Shown here piece by piece: positions 33,690-41,679 of a DNA stretch of 64,000 bases. The stretch spans positions 60,899-124,898 of the forward strand of contig CAZARU010000006.1 of assembly GCA_964487605.1 (NCBI GenBank), written 5' to 3'. Position numbers and translations under genes: made by a program. The stretch's first letter is position 1; every line of letters starts with the position of its first letter. The notes under the pieces were generated by a model, which had not been told where the DNA came from, did no database searches, and saw only the letters and a list, made by a program, of their open reading frames with translations. This DNA comes from JAJDAH01 sp964487605. GTDB taxonomy: Bacteria; Myxococcota_A; Polyangia; Polyangiales; Polyangiaceae.

Positions 33690-35021
33690 TCAGGGCGCCT
33701 GCTGGAAGTCGTAGACACTTCCGAGCTCGAGCAGCGTGGTGAGCGCGTCGAGGGCGACGCGCGTCTCCTCCAGAAGCGCCGGATCCGCGAGATCCGCGCT
33801 CGCGAGGCGATCTCGATAGTGCGCCTCGATCCACGCCTGCAGCGCTCTCCCCAGGGCGTCGTCGAGGGCGACGCGGGCGCCGAGGGCGGCGCGCTCCTTC
33901 GCGGTGAGGGGGACGCGAAGGCGAAGGCACGCGGGGCCTCCGCCGTTGTTCATCGACTCGTTCACACTCACGTAGTGGACGGCTCCGATCGGATTGCTTT
34001 CCGCCACGACCCGCTCGAGGAAGTCGCGCGCGGTGCGCCGTTCTCGCGCCTCCTCGGGTGCGATCACCACGAGGCCGGACCGCGCGCGCACGATCTGCGA
34101 GTTGAAGGGGTAGGCGGCCACGGCGTCGGCGAGCGGAAGTTCCCTCTCGGTCGCGAGGCAGTGGGTGAAGCCGTCCCCGAGCCGGTGCGCGAGCGTGCCG
34201 AGGAGTCGTTCGGTCTCGACGAACGCGCGCTCGTGCAGCATGAAGAACCCCTCCGCCCCCACGGCCAGCACGTCCGCGTGGAACGCGCCCGCGTCGATGC
34301 CCTCCGGGTCCTGGCGCCAGAGGAGTACGGACGCTTCGGGTAGTCGGTTCAAGCGCGCCACGGCGGCGCTGGCTTCGCGCGCCTGCCGCGCCGGGAAGCG
34401 CCGCGGGCCCTCGGTTCGGTCCGCTGCGGCGCGCCCCCAGGCGAAGAGATGCAGCGCCGTGCCCGTCGTGACCAGCCGTGTGTGATTGGCCGCGCCCTCG
34501 TCACCCACCTCCTGGTGAGCCGGCAGCGCCGGATGCACCGCGAAGGTCCGCGCGTCGGCGAAGACGCGCCGGAGGACGGCCAGCGTGGTGCGTGGCTCGA
34601 GGCTGCGATGGAACATGGTCGCCAGGTTCGCCACCGAGAGGTGGACGCGCCGGTCCTCCGTGTCCGCCGACGGTGCGACCGTCGCCGCGTTCGCCGCCCA
34701 CATCGCCGACGCGCTGCTGCAGGCGTTCAGCAGCCCGGGAGCGTCCCGGAGCGCCCGTGCGAGCACCTCCGCGTCGGTGCCCGTGAATCCGAAGCGACGC
34801 AGCGTGGCGACGTCCGGGCGGGGGTGGGGCGGCAGAACGTACTGGGCCACGCCGAGCGACGCGACGAAGCGCATTTTCGCGAGTCCCTCCAGGGCCGCCG
34901 CGCGCGGATTCGAAATCTCGCCCGCGTGGGCCTGCGCAGCGAGGTTCCCAGGGCTCAGCCCTCCGAAGTGGTGCGTGGGACCCGGCAGCCCGTCGAACGA
35001 GCACTCGATGGCGCGCTTCAC
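33690..35021 (-). CDS. astB: N-succinylarginine dihydrolase
   Basis: AstB hydrolyses succinylarginine to succinylornithine, CO2 and ammonia, the second step of arginine succinyltransferase catabolism. It has 443 residues, the usual size. DGLPGPTHHFGGLSPGN, ACSSASAMWAANAATV, HPALP and GDEGAANHTRL are diagnostic. The catalytic Cys is C365 in GGGPACLRLRVPL. No other ast gene is nearby. The start is GTG without Shine-Dalgarno; a -10-like TAGGAT ends 6 nt upstream, which suggests a leaderless message. Confidence 0.95.
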   Translation of the reverse strand: MKRAIECSFDGLPGPTHHFGGLSPGNLAAQAHAGEISNPRAAALEGLAKMRFVASLGVAQYVLPPHPRPDVATLRRFGFTGTDAEVLARALRDAPGLLNACSSASAMWAANAATVAPSADTEDRRVHLSVANLATMFHRSLEPRTTLAVLRRVFADARTFAVHPALPAHQEVGDEGAANHTRLVTTGTALHLFAWGRAAADRTEGPRRFPARQAREASAAVARLNRLPEASVLLWRQDPEGIDAGAFHADVLAVGAEGFFMLHERAFVETERLLGTLAHRLGDGFTHCLATERELPLADAVAAYPFNSQIVRARSGLVVIAPEEARERRTARDFLERVVAESNPIGAVHYVSVNESMNNGGGPACLRLRVPLTAKERAALGARVALDDALGRALQAWIEAHYRDRLASADLADPALLEETRVALDALTTLLELGSVYDFQQAP

Positions 35022-35094
35022 GCGCGCATCCTACCCCAACGCGGCGGTGGCGGATCCGTCGCTCCCGGTCCCGTCCGCTCCGACTCGAGGCGGA

Positions 35095-35985
35095 TCAGCC
35101 GGGGCGCGATGCGAGCCGCTTGAGGCGTCGCAGGGCGACGCCGAGGTGGTGATAGAGGGGCGTCGGACTGCCTTCGCCCTTCGGCGAGTACTCGTCGGTG
35201 AGGTACGGCACGTACATGGAGCGGCGGAGGCTGCGCGCTCCGACGTGAGGCGACGCCTGGACCCGGTGCCAGAGGCGACCGTCGTGGACCGTGAGGTCCC
35301 CGGGCTCGGTCTCGACGGCGATCTCGCGTGGATCGGGTCGGTGCGTCACGAAGTAGATCTTGTGGAAGCACATCTGCCAGAAGCTCTGCCGATGCGTGCC
35401 CGGGATGAGCCGCAGGCCGCCGTCTGCGGCGCTGATGTGGTCGAAGTGGAGTCCGACGTTGAGCATCTGCTTCGGCATTCGAAGGTAGAACAGGTCACGA
35501 AGCCCGTCGGTGTGCCATCCGAGGCGCGGGTAGGCGCTGCCCGGAACGTTCATGTTGCGATTGATGACGACGCCGTCCTTCTCCTCGTCTCCCACGCGCG
35601 TGCCCTCGCCGACGAGTCCCCGGACGGGGCGGAAGCGCTCGTCGCGAACGAGCGCCCGGATGTAGTCGGAGAAGCACGAACTGAACGGGAACCGCTGAAT
35701 GAACGGCCGTCCCTCGTACTCGCCGATGAACAGGGGGATCCCGAAGACCTGACGCCGCCCCTCGGCCACCCAGCGCTGCTCGATGGCGACGATCTCGGCT
35801 CGGACGCGCTCCACCTCGTCGAGGGTGAGCACGTTGGCGAACACCAGGAACCCGTGCTCGTCGAGGAAGGATTGCTGTTCCGCGGTGATCCGGTCTCCCA
35901 GCTCGAAACGGGTGGTGAGCGGAAGCGCGCTCTTCGTTCGCGCTGCAGCGGGCGGAGGGGAGGGGGCCGTCATCGTCGCTTCCAT
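35095..35985 (-). CDS. phytanoyl-CoA dioxygenase-family (Fe/2-oxoglutarate) oxygenase
   Basis: This 296-residue PhyH-type oxygenase has the iron motif HxD in GWHTDG (His158, Asp160). The distal His lies in GRLWHRVQASP, with an Arg downstream for 2-oxoglutarate. Family members hydroxylate lipids, antibiotics or other small molecules; the substrate is not predictable. It starts 4 nt after the stop of the TetR gene on the same strand, so they form an operon and the regulator probably controls it. An internal ATG at 35973 with GGAAG upstream is an alternative start. Confidence 0.88.
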   Translation of the reverse strand: MEATMTAPSPPPAAARTKSALPLTTRFELGDRITAEQQSFLDEHGFLVFANVLTLDEVERVRAEIVAIEQRWVAEGRRQVFGIPLFIGEYEGRPFIQRFPFSSCFSDYIRALVRDERFRPVRGLVGEGTRVGDEEKDGVVINRNMNVPGSAYPRLGWHTDGLRDLFYLRMPKQMLNVGLHFDHISAADGGLRLIPGTHRQSFWQMCFHKIYFVTHRPDPREIAVETEPGDLTVHDGRLWHRVQASPHVGARSLRRSMYVPYLTDEYSPKGEGSPTPLYHHLGVALRRLKRLASRPG

Positions 35986-35989
35986 GAGT

Positions 35990-36619
35990 TCACCGCTTCT
36001 TGGTGGAGGCCGGGAACAGCGCCCGGGCCAGGGTCACGAGGTGGTCCTCCGCCGCGCGCAGCGCGGCGCTCGATGCGTGGCCCGTCACCAGCTCGAGCTC
36101 GCGCTCGCTGCTGATGGCATAGCGGGCGACCGCGAACGACATCGTCTGTAGCGGCAGGCGCAGCGACGCGGGGGCGCTTCCAGTGCCGTTCGCCAGGGCC
36201 GCGCTCACTTGATCGAGGAAGGGGCGCTGCGCCGTCTCGCGACGCTCGCTGTCCAGCTCGCCCGTCTCCACGACGGACCGCATGAGCAGGCGAACCGCGA
36301 CCTGGTGGCGGCGCGCGAAGCGGTAGGCGGTCCGTACGGCGTGCTCGATCAGATCGTCGAGAGGGCCGCCGCGGGCGAGCGACGCGGTCAGCTCGCCGCG
36401 CATCTCGGTGAGCTCGGCGTACATGGCGTCGATGCAGCTCGCGTAGAGGTCGTCCTTGCTGCCGTAGTAGTGATGCACCATCGCGAGGCTCACCGATGCG
36501 TCGCGGGCGATGTCCCTGACCGACGCACCCGCGAGCCCACGCAGGGCGAAGAGCCCGAGGGCGCTGTCGAGGATTCGTCGGCGCGTCTCGGCGCTGTCGG
36601 CGTTGGCAGGTCGAGCCAC
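35990..36619 (-). CDS. TetR-family transcriptional regulator
   Basis: This 209-residue regulator has a helix-turn-helix in its first 50 residues (RRRILDSALGLFALRGLAGASVRDIA, then VSLAMVHHYYGSKDDLY). The C-terminal ligand domain is a generic all-helical fold. I prefer the GTG at 36619; a TTG at 36637 is possible but would sit inside the palindrome that looks like the operator. It is followed after 4 nt by the PhyH gene. It likely represses itself and that oxygenase; the effector is unknown. Confidence 0.9.
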   Translation of the reverse strand: MARPANADSAETRRRILDSALGLFALRGLAGASVRDIARDASVSLAMVHHYYGSKDDLYASCIDAMYAELTEMRGELTASLARGGPLDDLIEHAVRTAYRFARRHQVAVRLLMRSVVETGELDSERRETAQRPFLDQVSAALANGTGSAPASLRLPLQTMSFAVARYAISSERELELVTGHASSAALRAAEDHLVTLARALFPASTKKR

Positions 36620-36631
36620 GGCGAGGTCTAT

Positions 36632-36651
36632 AATCAATCGAACGTATGATT
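36632..36651. promoter_or_regulatory. 20-bp imperfect palindrome, probable TetR operator
   Basis: Half-sites AATCAATCGA and ACGTATGATT are inverted repeats at 7 of 10 positions, right at the 5' end of the tetR gene. Location and length fit autoregulation. Confidence 0.5.
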
Positions 36652-37085
36652 ACAAGCTCGACCTCAGGCCGCATCGTCTCGAAAAGGCCGTAACCCATGG
36701 AAACTGCGACCATAAAATCGGCACGCACGCGGGCGGCGCGCTTCGCCCGCAGGCCGCCAGTCCTCGGGTCGGTCCGTGGGCCCGTGCGGGGAGAACCCCT
36801 CGGATGGGCTCCTGTCCCGCTCGGAGTTCCTCGCTGCGTACGCGTCGCCGTCGCTGCTCCCCGAGCTGCGCGTCGAGTGTGCCGAGTCGGCACGCTGTGC
36901 TGCGACGCACCCCGAGAGATGGGCGAGACGTGTGGCAATTCGGCGCCGCCGGACACGCGCGAGGCTCGGCGTTACGCGTCGATGTGGCGCCCAGCGCGCG
37001 AGTCTCGCGATTTCCGTGAATGGCACGCGCGTTGCTCTTCCCCCCGCACGACGAGCGCGGTTCGTCGCGTTCGATGGAGGAAGTG
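36652..37085. other. intergenic region, no convincing gene
   Basis: These 434 bp lie between the divergent tetR and a lipoprotein gene. The first 60 bp are clearly less GC-rich (promoter-like). Short open frames exist on both strands but have no ribosome-binding sites, no recognisable motif and inconsistent codon use. I see no RNA gene. Confidence 0.5.
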
Positions 37086-37481
37086 ATGAACATGCGATTT
37101 CTTTTCTCGACCACGGTTCTTGGAATGCTCGTGATGGCAGGATGCAGCTCGGGGCGAGACGTGGAGGTCTCGGGCGAGATCACCGCGCCTGCTTCCGTCC
37201 AGGGCGACATCCTGATCTCGTTCTACGAGCTCACGGGTGAGGGCGAGAAGGCCGAGCGAAGCCTGATCCACGACGCCACCCTCGCCGGCCTCGGTCCGTT
37301 CACCGAGACGGTGCCCATCGAAGGGGACGCTCTGGTCGTCGTGGCGATCGCCGACGCCGATGGCGATGGGAAGTGCACGGAGGGCGAGCTCTGGGGGGAA
37401 GCCGAGGCACAGATCGAGAACGACAAGGTCGAGGGTCTCGCGGTGGCGCTGTCCGCCGCTGCGTGTCCCGGCAGCGAGTGA
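37086..37481 (+). CDS. small lipoprotein, function unknown
   Basis: This 131-residue exported lipoprotein has the signal peptide TTVLGMLVMAGC with Cys 19-20 residues in. The mature part looks like one beta-rich domain (GEITAPASVQGDILISFYEL) with an Asp-rich turn (DADGDGKC) that could bind calcium. The ATG is clear because GGAGGAAG precedes it. No family is recognised. The neighbours (TetR divergent, AlaX downstream after 87 bp) do not suggest a role. Confidence 0.75.
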   Translation: MNMRFLFSTTVLGMLVMAGCSSGRDVEVSGEITAPASVQGDILISFYELTGEGEKAERSLIHDATLAGLGPFTETVPIEGDALVVVAIADADGDGKCTEGELWGEAEAQIENDKVEGLAVALSAAACPGSE

Positions 37482-37568
37482 AGGTCGCGCGAGCGCGGCG
37501 GAAGCGTCGGCTTCCGCCGCGCGGGCGCCCATGTCGACGCGCCTTCGTCTTCGAGTTAACGACGCCGC

Positions 37569-38750
37569 ATGGCCCCCACGGAACGGCTGCACCACGACGA
37601 TTCACTGCTCCTCGAGTTCGATGCCACGGTGGTCGCGGTCGACCGGTCGGAGGATCGCGCCTGGGTTGTCCTGGACCGAAGCGCGTTCTATCCGGAGAGT
37701 GGCGGGCAGATGGCGGACCACGGCGCGCTGGGGGCGGCGCGGGTCGTGGACGTCCAGGTCGACGAGCGCGGGGTCGTCCGGCACCTGGTGGAACGGCTCG
37801 CGGTCGCGCCCGGCGAGACCGTCCACGGCGCGGTGGACGGTGAACGCAGGAGGATCCATCGCGCGCTCCACACGGGACAACACGTGCTGTCGCGAGCGCT
37901 CTGGGAGGTGGCCCGAGCAGAGACGGTGTCGTCGCGGCTCGGTGAGACGCTGTGCACCATCGACGTCGATCGGGCCGACGTCTCCGACGCGCTGCTCTCC
38001 GACGCCGAGACGCTCGCTGGTTCGGTCGTCGATGGGGACCTCCCCGTCCGCGCGTGGTTCCCGGATCCGGCGGAGCTGGCGGACCTCGCGCTGCGGCGCG
38101 CGCCGACGGTGACCGAGGGGGTTCGTGTCGTCGACATCGGCGGTTTCGACGTGTCCCCGTGCGGCGGTACCCACTGCACGCGCACGTCGCAGATCGGGCT
38201 CGTCTGGGTCGTGGGTTCGGAGCGGTACAAGGGAGGGACGCGCGTGAAGTTCCACGCCGGCCGCCGCGCGCGCGAGCACCTCGTTTCGGAGTCCCGCGTC
38301 CTGCGCGGGCTGGGCCGCGCCATGACGTGTGCGCCGCACGACGTCCCGGACGCCGTCGCCCGGACGTCGCGCGACCTGGACGCCACCCGTGCCGCACTGG
38401 GAGTCGCCCGCGCGCGGCTGACCGAGCGGATCGCGGCCGAGCTGGCGCAGGCTGCCGAAGGACGCCCCGTGGTCGCGCGCTTCGACGATCTGGCGCTCGA
38501 CGACCTGCGCTCGCTCGCTTCGCGGCTCGCCGTTCGCCCGGGCGCGGTCGCGCTCATCGCTGGGGCGACGGCCGAGGGGCTTCACGTGATCGCCCAGCGC
38601 GGTCCTGGCTCCGACTTCGACTGTGGCGCGTTTCTGGTGCGCGTCGCTCGCGAGACCGGCGGCCGCGGTGGCGGCAGACCGGACCGCGCCGAGGGCCGGC
38701 TGCCGGCCAGCGCGGACTGGGTCGCGCTCACGGCCACGATCTCGACGTGA
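37569..38750 (+). CDS. alanyl-tRNA editing protein AlaX with DHHA1-like domain
   Basis: This 393-residue stand-alone editing domain resembles the C-terminal half of alanyl-tRNA synthetase and clears Ser or Gly from tRNA-Ala. The editing zinc ligands are present: HTGQH (His101, His105) and CGGTH (Cys198, His202). FYPESGGQ at 40-47 is the other conserved motif. The last 130 residues match a DHHA1-like oligomerisation domain, so this is the long AlaX type. The start is ATG. It shows no operon link with its neighbours. Confidence 0.93.
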   Translation: MAPTERLHHDDSLLLEFDATVVAVDRSEDRAWVVLDRSAFYPESGGQMADHGALGAARVVDVQVDERGVVRHLVERLAVAPGETVHGAVDGERRRIHRALHTGQHVLSRALWEVARAETVSSRLGETLCTIDVDRADVSDALLSDAETLAGSVVDGDLPVRAWFPDPAELADLALRRAPTVTEGVRVVDIGGFDVSPCGGTHCTRTSQIGLVWVVGSERYKGGTRVKFHAGRRAREHLVSESRVLRGLGRAMTCAPHDVPDAVARTSRDLDATRAALGVARARLTERIAAELAQAAEGRPVVARFDDLALDDLRSLASRLAVRPGAVALIAGATAEGLHVIAQRGPGSDFDCGAFLVRVARETGGRGGGRPDRAEGRLPASADWVALTATIST

Positions 38751-38817
38751 CCCCGTGGCCCGCCGACAGGGGCGCCGCCCGTCGGGGTCGGGGAAGTCGC
38801 CCCCGTCGCATCAATAG

Positions 38818-38847
38818 TTGACAGTCAGAACTGTCACAGTGTAGACC
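38818..38847 (+). promoter_or_regulatory. promoter of the ABC1 kinase gene overlapped by an operator
   Basis: TTGACA at 38818-38823 and TAGACC at 38842-38847 are 18 nt apart, and the -10 ends 6 nt before the ATG (leaderless). A perfect inverted repeat TGACAGT-N4-ACTGTCA (38819-38836) covers the -35 and most of the spacer, as expected of a repressor site. Confidence 0.65.
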
Positions 38848-38853
38848 GTCGGC

Positions 38854-40503
38854 ATGGATGCAAGCTCCGAGACGACGAAGCGACGCCGCCGTCGCCGCGC
38901 CCCGCGGCGCGAAGCCCCCGGAGACTCCGGGACGGTCGCGGGCGCCGCGTCCGCCGCGCGGGCGGGAGACGGCGCGGTCGAGCTGGAGCAGGCGCTGCGC
39001 GCGGGCGCCAGGGGTTCGTCCGGCGCCGCGCGCCTCTCCGCCCTGGCGGTGCGGCTCTTGTCGCGCCTCCTCGCTGGCGTCGTGCAGGAGGTGCTCGTCG
39101 ATGTGGCCGCGGGGCACGCGCCTGCGGTGCGTCGAGCGCTCCGCCGCACGTCGCCCGTACTGCTCGAGCCGACGCAGCGAGCGGCGAGCATCGCGCTCAT
39201 GCTCGGACGCATGGCGCTCGGCTACCGTGTGCACGCGCTGGCGTCGCGCCTCATGACCCGAGACGACTCCCGAGCGTTCCTGGATGGCCTGCACCGCACC
39301 AACGCCCGCCGCTACACTCAGGTCAGCCTCGAGCAGGGGGGCGCGTTCCTGAAGGTCGGACAGCTCCTTTCCGCACGGCCCGATCTGCTGCCCGCGGCGT
39401 GGATCATGGAGCTCTCGCGGCTGCAGGATCAGGCGTTGCCGGTTCCCAAGGAGCTGGTCCGAAAGGTGGTCGAAGAGGATCTCGGGGCGCCCATCGCGGA
39501 CGTCTTCGACACGTTCGACGACGACCCCGTCGCGGCGGCGAGCATCGGTCAGGTTCACCGCGCCGTCACCCGCGATGGACGCGAAGTGGCCGTGAAGGTG
39601 CGCCGCCCTGGTGTCGAGCGCTGGATCGCCATGGACCTCTCGATGATGCAGGCCTTCGTCGCGAGCATGCAGTCGCTGCTCCCGATCGGCGACTACGCGC
39701 GCATCATGGCCGAAGTTCGCGCCATGGTCATGGAGGAGCTCGACTACCCACGCGAGGCAAAGGCGGCAGCCCACGGCGCCAGCGTGCTCGCCGGCGTCGA
39801 GCGCGTGGTGGTACCGCTCCCCATCCCCGAGCTCTGCGGGGCCCGAGTCATCACGACGCCGTTCGTTCGTGGCCGCAAGATCACCACCGTTCTCGACGAG
39901 CTCGCGGCTGGGGGGCCTGCCGAACGTGCCGCAGCGTCGGATCTGCTCGGGCGGCTGCTCGAGGTGTACCTGGCGCAGGTCCTCGGAGACGGCGCGTTCC
40001 AGGCCGACCCTCACCCCGGCAACTTCCTCGTGACCGACTCGGGCGAACTCGTGCTCCTGGACTTCGGATGCACCAAGGTCATGCCGCCGACGACTCGCGA
40101 CGCGTTCGGCGCCGTGCTCGCCGCAGCCATGACCGGCGATTCTGCGACCGTCGCGCACTGGCTCGCCGAGCTCGGCTTCGAGACGGCCAGCGGCAGCCCC
40201 GACACGCTGCTCGCCTTCTCCGACGTCCTGCTGCGACAGTTTCGTCAGGCCCTCGCCGGTGGCCAGGTGCACTGGCCGACCCGCGAGGAGCTGCTCGAGA
40301 GCTCCGCCGACGTCCTCGCCGCGATGCGCCGCGATCCGGTCACCCGCATTCCGGCGGAGTTCGTGATGCTCGGGCGCGTGTTCGGGCTGCTTGGCGGGAT
40401 GTTCCAGCACTACCGGCCCGACATCGACTGGCAGCGACGGGTGCTGCCCTACGTGTTCCGGACCTCTCGACCGGCCCAGGCCTCCGCTGCGGCGGCTTCG
40501 TAG
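38854..40503 (+). CDS. ABC1/AarF (UbiB-like) atypical kinase
   Basis: This 549-residue protein belongs to the ABC1/ADCK/UbiB family. Diagnostic parts: KVGQLLSARPDLLP (KxGQ motif), AAASIGQVH (Ala-rich loop replacing the Gly loop), AVKVRRPG (ATP Lys), EELDYPREA, QADPHPGNFLV (catalytic Asp) and LLDFG. UbiB supports ubiquinone synthesis or lipid handling; here no quinone gene is adjacent, so the target is open. The Arg-rich first 30 residues are unusual. A palindrome over its promoter implies control by a repressor not encoded next to it. Confidence 0.92.
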   Translation: MDASSETTKRRRRRRAPRREAPGDSGTVAGAASAARAGDGAVELEQALRAGARGSSGAARLSALAVRLLSRLLAGVVQEVLVDVAAGHAPAVRRALRRTSPVLLEPTQRAASIALMLGRMALGYRVHALASRLMTRDDSRAFLDGLHRTNARRYTQVSLEQGGAFLKVGQLLSARPDLLPAAWIMELSRLQDQALPVPKELVRKVVEEDLGAPIADVFDTFDDDPVAAASIGQVHRAVTRDGREVAVKVRRPGVERWIAMDLSMMQAFVASMQSLLPIGDYARIMAEVRAMVMEELDYPREAKAAAHGASVLAGVERVVVPLPIPELCGARVITTPFVRGRKITTVLDELAAGGPAERAAASDLLGRLLEVYLAQVLGDGAFQADPHPGNFLVTDSGELVLLDFGCTKVMPPTTRDAFGAVLAAAMTGDSATVAHWLAELGFETASGSPDTLLAFSDVLLRQFRQALAGGQVHWPTREELLESSADVLAAMRRDPVTRIPAEFVMLGRVFGLLGGMFQHYRPDIDWQRRVLPYVFRTSRPAQASAAAAS

Positions 40504-40541
40504 ACGCCCGGGCACCTCCTGCAGCGCGGCGCACGCGAGGG

Positions 40542-40934
40542 CTACTCGGTCGTCACCCAGTACACGCCAATCCCGAAGGCCGAGACGGCACCTGCGACGA
40601 TCAAGCGGAGGCGCACCTGGTCGTCCTCGCGCTTCAGACGCTTCGAGTTCGCCCAGAGGCCCACGCCCACCAGAACGAGCGTGATGACGAGGAGCACCGC
40701 CGCGACGTCGAGGAGGCCCTGATTCCACGCGCCCGTACGCTCGACGCCGAACATGGTGTCGAACAGGACGTAGCGTCGCGGTCGCGCACGGCTGGCCACG
40801 GCGAGCGCGACGAGGGTGACCACCCAGGCGAACGATCCGAACCACAGAGGCAGGCGTTCCAGCAGGTCGGGCTTGCCGCTCCGCAAGCGCTTCGGATCAG
40901 GGCGCTCCGGGGGAGGGTCGAAGAAGACGGACAT
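40542..40934 (-). CDS. small three-helix membrane protein
   Basis: This 130-residue protein has a short Pro-rich cytosolic start and three predicted membrane helices (LPLWFGSFAWVVTLVALAVA; LDVAAVLLVITLVLVGVGLW; LIVAGAVSAFGIGVYWV). No family is recognised. It lies 10 bp downstream of the thioredoxin-like lipoprotein and so is the last gene of the ABC-F/lipoprotein operon. It converges with the ABC1 gene. Confidence 0.7.
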   Translation of the reverse strand: MSVFFDPPPERPDPKRLRSGKPDLLERLPLWFGSFAWVVTLVALAVASRARPRRYVLFDTMFGVERTGAWNQGLLDVAAVLLVITLVLVGVGLWANSKRLKREDDQVRLRLIVAGAVSAFGIGVYWVTTE

Positions 40935-40944
40935 CGTCGCGACC

Positions 40945-41679
40945 TCACAGGGTCTCGGCCTCGCGAGCGCGCGCGATCGCGAGGTCGAGGGATCGCGTGC
41001 TGAACCCGACGATCACCTGCCCCATGACGTCGATCACCGGTATGGACGCGCCGGCGCGACCGATCTTCGCGAGCTTCAGCTCCATCTCCTTGCGGGCGAC
41101 GCTGCTCTTCTCCACGTCCTTCTTCGTGACGCTCACTCCACGCCGCTTGAGGTGGCGCTCCGCGTCGTGGCAGGGCTTGCACCAATCCGCGCCGTAGACC
41201 ACGGCCTGGAGCTTTCCCACGGGCTCGGCCGACGCGGGGGGCGCGGCAGCCGAGCCCGACGGAACCGGCGCAGGTGCCAGGGCCTCGATCCGCGACTTGC
41301 GGCGTGACGCCGCGACGTCGTCCCACGCCGAGCGCGTCATGGACTTCACGGCGTATTTGCCGTCGGGCCGCTTCGCGGTCAGGTCCGCGACGTACACCAG
41401 ATCACCCGTGCCATCCGTGATCGTGGTCACGACCACCCGAACGGGGTTCCTGGACTCGTGGGGGACGTCCGCGATCCGCTGGACCACGTGGAAGTCTCCC
41501 TTCTCGTCCACCCACGTCAGAAGGAGGTCGCGCGTCTCGTCGTCCAGGTCGAGCGGCGGAAGCTCCCCCTGCGCGGGCGTGTCTCCGGCGGTCGGGGAGT
41601 CCTCGCCGTCACCGCGGCAGCCCGTCGACAGCGCCGCGGCGAGGACCAGGAGCACGAGCAGGAAGGACAGGTGCTTCAA
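40945..41679 (-). CDS. lipoprotein with C-terminal glutaredoxin/thioredoxin-like domain
   Basis: This 244-residue protein has the signal FLLVLLVLAAALSTGC, a middle region (about 40-130) of unknown fold and a C-terminal redox domain. VVYGADWCKPCHDAERHL contains the CxxC active site, and SIPVIDV has the cis-Pro. It would act in the periplasm on disulfides or glutathione-like partners. The start is taken as TTG overlapping the ABC-F stop (TTGA), since the signal peptide begins immediately after. A GTG/ATG at 41748 would add 23 Arg-rich residues and overlap the ABC-F gene. Confidence 0.82.
   Translation of the reverse strand: MKHLSFLLVLLVLAAALSTGCRGDGEDSPTAGDTPAQGELPPLDLDDETRDLLLTWVDEKGDFHVVQRIADVPHESRNPVRVVVTTITDGTGDLVYVADLTAKRPDGKYAVKSMTRSAWDDVAASRRKSRIEALAPAPVPSGSAAAPPASAEPVGKLQAVVYGADWCKPCHDAERHLKRRGVSVTKKDVEKSSVARKEMELKLAKIGRAGASIPVIDVMGQVIVGFSTRSLDLAIARAREAETL

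Noticed and set aside
36776..37240. A possible small gene in the tetR-lipoprotein gap
   Set aside because: It has no ribosome-binding site or motif, and its 3' half overlaps in another frame the well-supported lipoprotein with a GGAGG site and lipobox.
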